Below are positions 1-7,230 of a stretch of 64,000 bases of DNA, piece by piece (position 1 is the first letter of the stretch; the number at the start of each line of letters is the position of its first letter). The notes beneath the pieces were generated by a model that saw only the letters and a list, made by a program, of their open reading frames with translations, was not told the DNA's origin and ran no database searches. This stretch comes from an uncultured Bacteroidales bacterium. Its GTDB lineage: Bacteria; Bacteroidota; Bacteroidia; Bacteroidales; Paludibacteraceae. The stretch spans positions 62,001 to 126,000 of the forward strand of contig CAMHKW010000002.1 of the NCBI GenBank assembly GCA_946185835.1. The letters run 5' to 3'. The position numbers and the translations under genes were made by a program.

Positions 1-1820
1 TGTTCGATGACGGGGTGTCTGCCTCCGTGTATGTCGATGACGAGAGAGTCGTTGACTTCGGGGCATATATACTTGTTGGCGGCTGCCACTTGTGCAAAAG
101 AGAGCAGGCAGTCGATGCGGGCGATGATATGTGAGTCGACTTGCAGGCTTGCTAACTCTTGTAACATCGATTGCAGCAGGTCGTTGTAGATACGTAGTTC
201 GATGATGCTGATCTTATCTTCGGCACCGAGAATCTGAGCTTCAAATTCTTTCAGTTCTTCGGTGATATATCGTTCGGCTTGTGTGAGTGTCTGTTTTCTG
301 ATCCATTCAGGTGGCACTAACTCTTTGTAGGTGTTTCGTACTTCGAGGTAGTAGCCGTATACGTTGTTGAATCCGATCTTAAGACTTTGTATGCCTGTCT
401 TTTCTGCCTCTCGTTGTTGTATTTGCAGCAGATAAGCAGAGCTGTCGCGGTGTATGTTACGCAGTTGGTCGAGTTCGTCGTCGACGCCGTCGTTGATGTA
501 GTTAGGTTTGCTTGTGGTGACGGGGCAGTTAGGTGCTATGGTGTGTTGAATACGTTTGGCGAGTGGCTGCAGTGTGTTGAGTCGCGAGGCTTCTTGTCGG
601 AGCAGGTCGCCGCCTTCGGAGTCGTTGAGGGTGTTGTCGTTGATGAGATTTTTTAGTTGTTCAATGTCGCGTAGCGAGTAGCTTAGTTGCAGCACTTCGC
701 GTGGGTTGATACGTCCGGTAGAGACTTTGGCTGTGAAGCGTTCGAGGTCTCCCATGTGTTTGATGAGTCGTAGTGCTTCGTCGCGCACTTCGGGGTGTCG
801 GAAGAAGTATTCCACTACGAGTTGTCGTTGTCGGATTTGCTTGATGTCCTTGAGTGGGAAGAGCATCCATTGTTTGAGCAGTCGTCCGCCCATGGGTGAG
901 CCTGTTCGGTCGATGACGCTGAGCAGGTTGGTGGTGTCGGTGCTGTCGGATGTGGGTGGTAGGAGTTCGAGGTTACGAATAGAGAACTTGTCTAACCACA
1001 TGTATCGGTCTTCTTCGATACGGCTGAGTCGTTGTATATGAGCGGTCTGTAGGTGTTGTGTGAGGTCGAGATAGTGTAGTATGGCGCCTGCGGCGATGGT
1101 GCCGTTGGGCTTGCTGTCGATGCCGAAACCTTTCAGGCTTGATGTCTCGAACTGTTTCTGCAGTCGTTCGGTAGCTGACTGGTAGGTGAACATCCAGTCT
1201 TCGAGTTCGAAGGTGAAGAACTTATTTCCGAACAGCTGTTCGAAGTCGCGTCGTCTGCCTCGTTCGAACAGCACCTCTTTGGGTGCGAAGTTTTGCAGCA
1301 GTTTGTCGGTGTAGTCGGTATTGCCTTCGGCGAGCATAAATTCTCCGGTGCTGATGTCGAGGAAGGCGATGCCTATCTTGCCGGTCTTATTACCTTTGTT
1401 CTGAGGTAGATAGATGGCAGCCAAGAAGTTGTTTTCCTTGCCTTGCAGTGTGGTGTCGGAGTAACTTACGCCCGGTGTGACGAGTTCGGTGACTCCGCGT
1501 TTGACGAGTTTCTTGGTGAGTTTAGGGTCTTCTAACTGGTCGCAAATAGCGACTCTGAGTCCGGCTCTTACGAGTTTAGGCAGGTAGCTGTCGAGTGCAT
1601 GGAATGGGAATCCTGCCATCTCGGTGCCGGAGACCGACGCGGTGCCTGACGAGCGGTGTGTGAGTGTGATATTGAGGATTTTAGATGCTTTGATGGCATC
1701 TTCGCAGTAAGTCTCGTAGAAGTCGCCGCAGCGAAACAGAAGCATGGCGTCGGGATATTGTGCTTTGATTTCCCGAAACTGCTTCATCATGGGTGTCTGA
1801 GGTTCTTGTGCGTTTGGCAT
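1..1820 (-). CDS. mutS: DNA mismatch repair protein MutS (partial, N-terminal 606 codons)
   Basis: Mismatch-recognition ATPase that binds base mismatches and recruits MutL. The reverse strand from the ATG at 1820 reads MKQFREIKAQYPDAMLLFRC near its N-terminus, with FYET shortly after, the hallmark of MutS domain I, followed by the connector and lever/clamp regions. The reading frame is open to the window edge and the last residues visible are the GRHPVIE motif that directly precedes the Walker A loop, so the whole ATPase domain lies outside the window. The first codon is 13 bp downstream of the TonB-receptor stop, so the two are probably cotranscribed; no separate promoter is visible. An alternative start is the Met-Met pair eleven codons in, next to the conserved KQF. 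Confidence 0.95.
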   Translation of the reverse strand, partial: MPNAQEPQTPMMKQFREIKAQYPDAMLLFRCGDFYETYCEDAIKASKILNITLTHRSSGTASVSGTEMAGFPFHALDSYLPKLVRAGLRVAICDQLEDPKLTKKLVKRGVTELVTPGVSYSDTTLQGKENNFLAAIYLPQNKGNKTGKIGIAFLDISTGEFMLAEGNTDYTDKLLQNFAPKEVLFERGRRRDFEQLFGNKFFTFELEDWMFTYQSATERLQKQFETSSLKGFGIDSKPNGTIAAGAILHYLDLTQHLQTAHIQRLSRIEEDRYMWLDKFSIRNLELLPPTSDSTDTTNLLSVIDRTGSPMGGRLLKQWMLFPLKDIKQIRQRQLVVEYFFRHPEVRDEALRLIKHMGDLERFTAKVSTGRINPREVLQLSYSLRDIEQLKNLINDNTLNDSEGGDLLRQEASRLNTLQPLAKRIQHTIAPNCPVTTSKPNYINDGVDDELDQLRNIHRDSSAYLLQIQQREAEKTGIQSLKIGFNNVYGYYLEVRNTYKELVPPEWIRKQTLTQAERYITEELKEFEAQILGAEDKISIIELRIYNDLLQSMLQELASLQVDSHIIARIDCLLSFAQVAAANKYICPEVNDSLVIDIHGGRHPVIE

Positions 1821-1833
1821 GGTGCTTTGGGTG

Positions 1834-4350
1834 TTATTTGAAGTTGATGTCGAGTTTGAGGTTGAACATTCTGCCTGTCAGTCGGTTTGGGAAAGCCCAT
1901 TGCAGTCCGGTGGCGTCGGTTATCCAGAAGTGTGAGTTGACGTTTTTGGTGTCGGCGAGGTTGAAGACTTCGAAGGTAAGTGCCCACGAGTCGACATGTT
2001 TTTGTCGTTGCATCCAGAGGTCTGTTTTCTGTGAGAAGGAGGCGCTGGCTCCGATGTCGACTCGCCAGTAGGTAGGTATTCGCAGTTGTGCCCGTGTCTG
2101 GGGTTGTCTCGGGTTGCCGTATGGCAAGCCGTCGGAGACGATGGTCTTGAGGTGCACTCTGAGTTGTGGCAGTTGTGGCAGGTAGTCTTCGAAGAACATG
2201 GTGAAGGCGAAGCGTTGTTCTTGAGGTGCGGGAATCCAGCCTTGTGTGTCGTTGAGCAGGTTCTCGCGTGAGCGCATGGCAGACAGCGAGATCCACGAGT
2301 CGGCTCCCGGGATGAGTTCGCCATAGAGTTTGATGTCGGCGCCGGTGGAGTAGGCTACGGCGTCGTTGAAGCCGGAATAGCGCACCCGTACGTTGTCGAC
2401 GGTGTAGCTGATGGCGCGGTCGATATATTTGAAGTAGGCTTCGGCGGTGAGTTTGAATGGTCGTCCCCATGCACGGAAGTAGTAGTCGCCGCCTGCCACG
2501 ACATGTACTGAGCGTGGTGATTTGATGTTGGGGTTGAGTGCTATCCGTCCCACGCCGGTAGCGTCGATGGGCATCGAGCGTAGTTCTTTGTAGAAGGGTG
2601 ACTGATAGTACATACCTGTGGCGAAGCGTAGTGTGAAGTTACGTCTTAGGTATGGCATGTAGGTGAGTGAGGCACGTGGTGAGAGTAGCCACTCGTGGTT
2701 GTATGACCATGCGTTGAGTCTGAGTCCGCCGGTGAGTGTGAGTTCGCCTCGGTTGAGTTGCCAGACGTATGAGTCTTGCAGGTAGGCTTGCGCCCGTACG
2801 GATCGCATCTTGGTGTTGCCGCTGAGCGAGTAGTATATCTCCATCTCGTGTTCGTTGTTGGGAATGGAGTATCCTAACGAGTCGCGCCATTCCCATTCTC
2901 GTATGTTGTCGGTTATGAGTTCGGCTTGCACACTTGCTCCCCACTGCAGGCTGTTGTTGTCGCGTTGCCACTCGCCGTGGTGCGATAGTGTGATGACGCC
3001 TGCTTGCAGACGGTTGCGTGCGTGCTCGTGGTAGGTACCTACTCCAAGTATGTCGGCGCCTTGCGAAGGGATGTCGTCGGTAGCGCTGTTGCTATCTTCG
3101 CCGGTGGCGCCGTTTGTTGCTACCGCAGCATCGGTGGCCTCGTCGGTGGGGTTAGTCTTGAGAAAATACTCGCAGGTGATGTCGTAGTTCTCTTGCTCGT
3201 TGGTATAGAAGCCTGAGAGGTCGAAGCTCAGGCTTAGTTCTTTGCTTAGTTCGCCTCTTAGTCCGATAGCTCCGAAGGCTGTGCGGAACAGGTCGTGTTC
3301 GCGTCCGTCGAAGCCTGCTTCCATGCGGCGTGACACATAGAAGGAGCCGAAGTTCTCGTTGATAGAGTCGGGTCGGAACTCGTAAGAGTTTTGCGAGAAG
3401 TTGCCCATCAGGCTGAGTGACCATCGGCGGTCGTCGGTTTGGCTTTCGGAGCGTTTGCCGAGTTTGAAGGTCATGTACGTCTGATAGTCGAAGTAGTTGG
3501 GGTTGTAGTTACCGTTAGTGGGTAGTGCTTTGAGCAGGTATCGTGAGGTCTTGTATCGAATGCCGTGCATCATGGAGTAGTTGTCGTTGCCGACGCCGAC
3601 GTATGCGCTGGCACCGAGCAGTCCGGCGGCAATGCGTGCTTCGAATTCTCGTGGTTGCTTGTAGCGTATGTCGAGCACCGACGACATGCGGTCGCCATAT
3701 TGTGCGTCGAAGCCTCCTGCCGAGAAGTTGAGCGAAGCTACCATGTCGGAGTTGACGAACGAGAGTCCTTCTTGCTGTCCGGCTCGGAGCAAGAGTGGTC
3801 GGTGTATCTCCATGCCGTTGACATAGACAGAGTTCTCGTCGAAGCTACCTCCCCGGACGTTATATTGCGTTGAGAGTTCATTGTTTTGTCTGACGCCGAC
3901 AAAGGTGACGAGCAGGCTTTCGATGCTTCCTCCCGTTGCGTCGGGCATCAGTCGAGCTGCTGCTACGGAGGTCTGGTCGAACATGCCCACTTGTCGGCGT
4001 ATGCCGCGCACTTCTATCTCTTGCAGATTCTCGGCGTCTTGCATAAGCATAGCGTTGATATTCATAGCTTTGGCGTTGACTTTCAGACTCTGTTGTACGG
4101 TCTGATAGCCAATCATCGAAAAGACGATAGTGAGGCTGTCGGTTGCGGGGATTTGCAGCTCGTAGAAGCCGTTGCGGTTGGCAGAGGTGCCGTAGGTGGT
4201 GCCAAGGATATAGACATTTGCGAGGTCGATGCCGACATTGTCGGCGTCGACGACATAGCCATATAAGCGAAGCTGCTGCTCTGCCAATGATGAGATGCTA
4301 ATGGCAAGGGCAAACATAAAGAATAGGTATCGCAAAAACGGATGTCTCAT
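1834..4350 (-). CDS. TonB-dependent outer membrane receptor with CarboxypepD_reg-like N-terminal domain
   Basis: Outer-membrane beta-barrel for TonB-driven uptake; substrate unknown. It has a signal peptide (residues 1-23, ending SLA), a carboxypeptidase-regulatory-like beta-sandwich (about 27-110, with the VYILGTTYGTSANRNGFYEL pattern), a plug domain (about 115-225; the RGGSFDENSVYVNGM stretch is typical of plugs) and a barrel to residue 838. No SusD-like partner follows, so this is a single receptor rather than a SusCD pair. The protein lacks the longer SusC extension. A Bacteroidetes-type promoter lies just upstream on the minus strand. Residues about 400-440 form an Ala/Thr/Asp-rich low-complexity insertion, probably an extracellular loop. 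mutS follows within 13 bp. Confidence 0.9.
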   Translation of the reverse strand: MRHPFLRYLFFMFALAISISSLAEQQLRLYGYVVDADNVGIDLANVYILGTTYGTSANRNGFYELQIPATDSLTIVFSMIGYQTVQQSLKVNAKAMNINAMLMQDAENLQEIEVRGIRRQVGMFDQTSVAAARLMPDATGGSIESLLVTFVGVRQNNELSTQYNVRGGSFDENSVYVNGMEIHRPLLLRAGQQEGLSFVNSDMVASLNFSAGGFDAQYGDRMSSVLDIRYKQPREFEARIAAGLLGASAYVGVGNDNYSMMHGIRYKTSRYLLKALPTNGNYNPNYFDYQTYMTFKLGKRSESQTDDRRWSLSLMGNFSQNSYEFRPDSINENFGSFYVSRRMEAGFDGREHDLFRTAFGAIGLRGELSKELSLSFDLSGFYTNEQENYDITCEYFLKTNPTDEATDAAVATNGATGEDSNSATDDIPSQGADILGVGTYHEHARNRLQAGVITLSHHGEWQRDNNSLQWGASVQAELITDNIREWEWRDSLGYSIPNNEHEMEIYYSLSGNTKMRSVRAQAYLQDSYVWQLNRGELTLTGGLRLNAWSYNHEWLLSPRASLTYMPYLRRNFTLRFATGMYYQSPFYKELRSMPIDATGVGRIALNPNIKSPRSVHVVAGGDYYFRAWGRPFKLTAEAYFKYIDRAISYTVDNVRVRYSGFNDAVAYSTGADIKLYGELIPGADSWISLSAMRSRENLLNDTQGWIPAPQEQRFAFTMFFEDYLPQLPQLRVHLKTIVSDGLPYGNPRQPQTRAQLRIPTYWRVDIGASASFSQKTDLWMQRQKHVDSWALTFEVFNLADTKNVNSHFWITDATGLQWAFPNRLTGRMFNLKLDINFK

Positions 4351-4369
4351 TGTTTTCTACAAAAACGTG

Positions 4370-4401
4370 CAAAGATAGTAATTTTTTCTTAATCCTGCAA
4401 T
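4370..4401 (-). promoter_or_regulatory. Promoter for the TonB receptor-mutS unit
   Basis: On the minus strand a -7 box TATCTTTG (4377-4370) is preceded, 20 bp away, by an ATTG -33 box (4401-4398). This matches the Bacteroidetes sigma-ABfr consensus. The start codon is about 20 bp downstream of the -7 box. Confidence 0.7.
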
Positions 4402-4419
4402 TTGGAATTGACGAAAAAG

Positions 4420-4451
4420 TTTGGGGATTAGCAAAAAATGTATTATCTTTG
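4420..4451 (+). promoter_or_regulatory. Promoter for the DUF4494-PLPBP unit
   Basis: TTTG at 4420-4423, a 20 bp spacer and TATCTTTG at 4444-4451 match the Bacteroidetes -33/-7 consensus. It is divergent from the receptor promoter. The leader to the ATG at 4560 is about 100 nt; I see no recognisable riboswitch in it. Confidence 0.75.
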
Positions 4452-4559
4452 CACCACGTTTTTGAAAAGCGATAAGATTTGTGGGAGGATGCGGACGGAT
4501 AACGGGGTTGGATGCGGGGCGGATAATAGCGATTAAAAATCTAACAACTATAATAAACT

Positions 4560-5057
4560 ATGTATTACGAGTGTAAAATCAAAATCGACAAAATCACGCA
4601 GGAGGATGTCGCTCCACGTACTTATAACGAGGTCTATTTTGTTGACGCGATGACTCTTGCGGAGGCTGAGTCGCGCGTGCTCAAAGAGCAGGCTCCTTTT
4701 GCATCGGGTCCGATAGAGGTGGAGTCGTGCAAGAAAGTGAAGCTTACGGGTATAGTAGAGACGGATAATCCCGCAGCCGATAAGTACTTCAAGATAAAAG
4801 TGATGTTCGTCAACTACGACGAGGAGCGTCAGAAAGAGAAGCGTGTGGCGAATTACTTCTACGTTCATTCTGCCACCTTGCTTGACGCTGTGAAGCTTTT
4901 CCAAGACGAGGAGATGAAAAACTGGCAGATAGACTATGAGGTGGTGTCGGTAACCGATACTCCGATAATGGATATCTATAAGTTCTCGGCAGAGAGTGCG
5001 ACGGCGGCAGTGACAAGCAGGTCGGAAGAGACGGTCGCTGACGAAAAAAAAAACTGA
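4560..5057 (+). CDS. DUF4494 domain-containing protein
   Basis: A small cytoplasmic protein of the Bacteroidetes-restricted DUF4494 family; molecular function unknown. The core (residues 1-145) has the family's opening YYECKIKIDK, a central KVKLTGIVE segment and the IDYEVVSVTDTPIMDIYKF ending. The last 20 residues (Ser/Ala/Thr/Glu-rich) look like a linker rather than part of the fold. In related genomes this family sits directly upstream of the PLP-homeostasis protein, as here. The frame ends in an A10 tract carrying A-AAA-AAC in the correct phase followed at once by TGA; the -1 frame stays open into the next gene (see the separate entry). Confidence 0.9.
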   Translation: MYYECKIKIDKITQEDVAPRTYNEVYFVDAMTLAEAESRVLKEQAPFASGPIEVESCKKVKLTGIVETDNPAADKYFKIKVMFVNYDEERQKEKRVANYFYVHSATLLDAVKLFQDEEMKNWQIDYEVVSVTDTPIMDIYKFSAESATAAVTSRSEETVADEKKN

Positions 5058-5060
5058 CCT
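5043..5060 (+). other. Candidate -1 frameshift / transcript slippage site joining DUF4494 to the PLP-homeostasis protein
   Basis: Ten consecutive A residues occupy 5044-5053. In the DUF4494 frame the codons are GAA AAA AAA AAC TGA, which places the heptamer A-AAA-AAC in the X-XXY-YYZ phase immediately before the stop. A -1 shift continues through CTG ACC TCG CAG into an uninterrupted frame that becomes the downstream protein. Mechanisms that fit are ribosomal -1 slippage, RNA polymerase slippage on A10, or an indel in strain or assembly. A weak CTGA...TCAG pairing follows, but I see no strong stimulatory stem. Confidence 0.5.
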
Positions 5061-5113
5061 CGCAGCTCAGTAGTCAACCAAACAGTCAACCTTCTTCAGA
5101 GAAAACAGCAGAG

Positions 5114-5839
5114 TTGCAGTCGGAGTCGGGTGAGCCGACAGCTGTGCCGATTCCGACGTCAGTGGTACAGCCGCAGCCGGAGTCTTCGGTTGTGGCCGAG
5201 AATATAGGTCGGATACGTAGTAGCTTACCAGACGATGTGACGTTGGTATGTGTGACTAAGTATCAGACCCTTGACAACATAAAAGCAGCATACGCGGCAG
5301 GCGAGCGCGAGTTCGCCGAGAGTCGTGTGCAGGAGCTGCTTTCGAAAAAGCAAGAGTTACCGGAGGACATACACTGGCACTTTATCGGGCACCTGCAAAC
5401 CAACAAGGTGCGCGAGATAGTGCCTTTTATTACGCTCATACAGTCGGTCGATTCAGAACGTCTGTTGCAGAAGATAAGCGACGAGGCGGAGCGGATAGGC
5501 AGAGAGGTGGATGTGCTGTTGGAAGTGCACGTGGCAGCCGAAGAGTCGAAGACAGGCTTTACGGTAGAGCAGATAAGTACTCTGCTTAAAGATATTAAGA
5601 CATATAATTCAACAGGTTACTTCACCGCTTTTCCTTCGGTGAGAATATTAGGACTGATGTGTATGGCTTCTAATACCGACGACGAGGAGCAGATACGCAG
5701 CGAGTTTGAAACAGTCAGCCGGTTGGCGCACGAGTATCTCGACAAACCGATAGTGTCGATGGGTATGAGCGAAGACTACAAGATAGCCATACAGCAGGGA
5801 AGTAACATGGTGAGGATAGGGTCGGCACTATTCGAGTAG
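5114..5839 (+). CDS. YggS/PLPBP family pyridoxal-phosphate homeostasis protein
   Basis: PLP-binding, non-catalytic TIM-barrel protein that buffers vitamin B6 and affects amino-acid pools. The fold begins at VAENIGRIRSSLPDDVTLV, with the PLP lysine in VTKYQ, then GEREFAESRVQEL, WHFIGHLQTNKVR, and a C-terminal MGMSEDYKIAIQQGSNMVRI motif, all family signatures. The start is unclear: no in-frame ATG exists before the fold. The given start is a TTG; a GTG at 5192 would give a normal-length protein. The first 25 residues from the TTG are a Ser/Pro/Gln/Glu-rich tail unlike the family, and the same open frame runs back to the A10 tract at the end of DUF4494. A fused product would be about 426 residues. 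Confidence 0.9.
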   Translation: MQSESGEPTAVPIPTSVVQPQPESSVVAENIGRIRSSLPDDVTLVCVTKYQTLDNIKAAYAAGEREFAESRVQELLSKKQELPEDIHWHFIGHLQTNKVREIVPFITLIQSVDSERLLQKISDEAERIGREVDVLLEVHVAAEESKTGFTVEQISTLLKDIKTYNSTGYFTAFPSVRILGLMCMASNTDDEEQIRSEFETVSRLAHEYLDKPIVSMGMSEDYKIAIQQGSNMVRIGSALFE

Positions 5840-5873
5840 TGTCTATTGATATGAAATATGAACAGCTCTGAAA

Positions 5874-7013
5874 ATGAAAAGTAACATGAGAACACCTATG
5901 TTCGAAATTAAAGTACGCAGTCTGTCGGTTGTGATGATAGCCATCGTTTTGATGTCGTGTGGCAATAAACAAGCGTATCGAACGAAGACAAACAGATATG
6001 CGCAAGGGTTCAGTATCGAGCAGTCGGACGACTACACAAAGGTGGTGGTTTACAACCCTTGGCACGAGGGTCAGATCTTAGCCAACTACTACTTAGTTCG
6101 TGACGAGCATGCCGTGACGCCTTCTGATGGTCAGCGTCTGAAGGTGCCCGTCGGTCGTCTTGCGACGACCTCGAGCACTCATATAGGCTTTATAGCCGAG
6201 CTTGACCGACTTGGTTCGGTGGCGGGTGTGTGCAACCCTGAGCTTATATATAATAACGAGTTCTTAGACAGCAGCGTGACAGCCGTTGCCGACATAGGCG
6301 ATGCCATGCAGGTGAACGTAGAGAAGGTGCTACTGAGTGCACCGGATGCCGTCATGGTGTCGACATACGCGCAAGGCGACATGGCATCGGAGCTGCTGAT
6401 AAAACTGTCGGTGCCGGTGATCTTCAATAACGAATGGACGGAGTCGACGCCGTTAGCCCGTGCCGAGTGGATACGTTTTGTGGCAGCCTTCTTCGACTGC
6501 CTGCCTACAGCCGACTCGCTGTTTGCCGAGGTGGAGAAGAGCTACCTCGACTTAGTAGGGAAGGTGGATGGCTATGTAGGTGAGAGACAGACGATAATGT
6601 CGGGAAACAACTTCCGCGGGACATGGTACGTTCCGGCAGGTAACACCTATATGGGTGCTCTGTTTCGCGATGCCGGTGCCGACTATTACTATAGCAACGA
6701 CTCGTCGTATGCCTCTATTCCTTTGACCATCGAGAACGTGGTTCGTAACTTCGCCGATGCCGATGTGTGGGTAGGCAGTAACGCCGAGACTTTAGAGGAG
6801 CTGAAGACTATAGATGAGAAGCATACGTGGTTTAAGGCATACAAAAACGGCAGGGTGTATAACTTCAGAAAACGCCTCAGTCCGACGGGCGCCAACGACT
6901 TCTGGGAGAAGGGGGTAGTGCACCCCGAACTCATCCTGAGCGACCTGATTAACATCCTGTATCCCGGGCTGCTTGATTCCGACGAGCTGTATTTTGCCAA
7001 ACATCTTGAGTAG
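5874..7013 (+). CDS. ABC transporter substrate-binding lipoprotein (FecB/BtuF type)
   Basis: Periplasmic binding protein for an iron-chelate or cobalamin-type importer, attached to a membrane by lipid. A lipobox VLMSC puts the acylated cysteine at residue 29. The Peripla_BP_2 fold is visible: LATTSSTHIGFIAELDRLGSV (lobe 1), VLLSAPDAVMV, helical linker, lobe 2 with WYVPAGNTYMGALFRDAGADY and a closing VVHPELILSDLINILYP segment that matches the family. No permease or ATPase genes follow in the window; the next gene is convergent, so the transporter partners must be elsewhere. The first 15 codons contain several Mets, so the start could be Met5 or Met9. The ligand cannot be told from sequence. 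Confidence 0.88.
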   Translation: MKSNMRTPMFEIKVRSLSVVMIAIVLMSCGNKQAYRTKTNRYAQGFSIEQSDDYTKVVVYNPWHEGQILANYYLVRDEHAVTPSDGQRLKVPVGRLATTSSTHIGFIAELDRLGSVAGVCNPELIYNNEFLDSSVTAVADIGDAMQVNVEKVLLSAPDAVMVSTYAQGDMASELLIKLSVPVIFNNEWTESTPLARAEWIRFVAAFFDCLPTADSLFAEVEKSYLDLVGKVDGYVGERQTIMSGNNFRGTWYVPAGNTYMGALFRDAGADYYYSNDSSYASIPLTIENVVRNFADADVWVGSNAETLEELKTIDEKHTWFKAYKNGRVYNFRKRLSPTGANDFWEKGVVHPELILSDLINILYPGLLDSDELYFAKHLE

Positions 7014-7032
7014 AGGTTTGCAGCGGGCGATG

Positions 7033-7222
7033 GGGCGGGGTGGCATGCCGCCAGTTACCAACCGGTGAATCTTGACAATGTGGAGATTGACGGGCGATGT
7101 GGGGTGGCATGCCGCCAGTTACCAACCGGCGAATCTTGACAATGTGGCATGCCGCTAATTACACATTGGCGTACCCGATGAGGGGTGGCATCCGCCAATT
7201 GCAAATTGGCGTACCCGGTGTG
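7033..7222 (+). repeat. Cluster of four palindromic repeats (REP-like)
   Basis: Four related units fill the gap between two convergent genes. Two are near-identical about 44 bp copies (7037-7080 and 7101-7144) with a GCCGCCAGTTACCAACCGG core followed by GAATCTTGACAATGTGG. The third and fourth have GCTAATTACACATTGGCGTACCC and CGCCAATTGCAAATTGGCG followed by TACCC. The stems resemble those of the other palindromes in this window. Confidence 0.75.
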
Positions 7223-7230
7223 GCGAGAGG

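Noticed and set aside
1787..2470. 227-codon minus frame across the TonB receptor end
   Set aside because: Arg/His/Thr-rich composition typical of an out-of-frame reading of the receptor gene, which is supported by plug and barrel motifs.
4452..4559. Riboswitch in the 100-nt leader before DUF4494
   Set aside because: No conserved riboswitch core or strong hairpin was recognisable; a long leader alone is not evidence.
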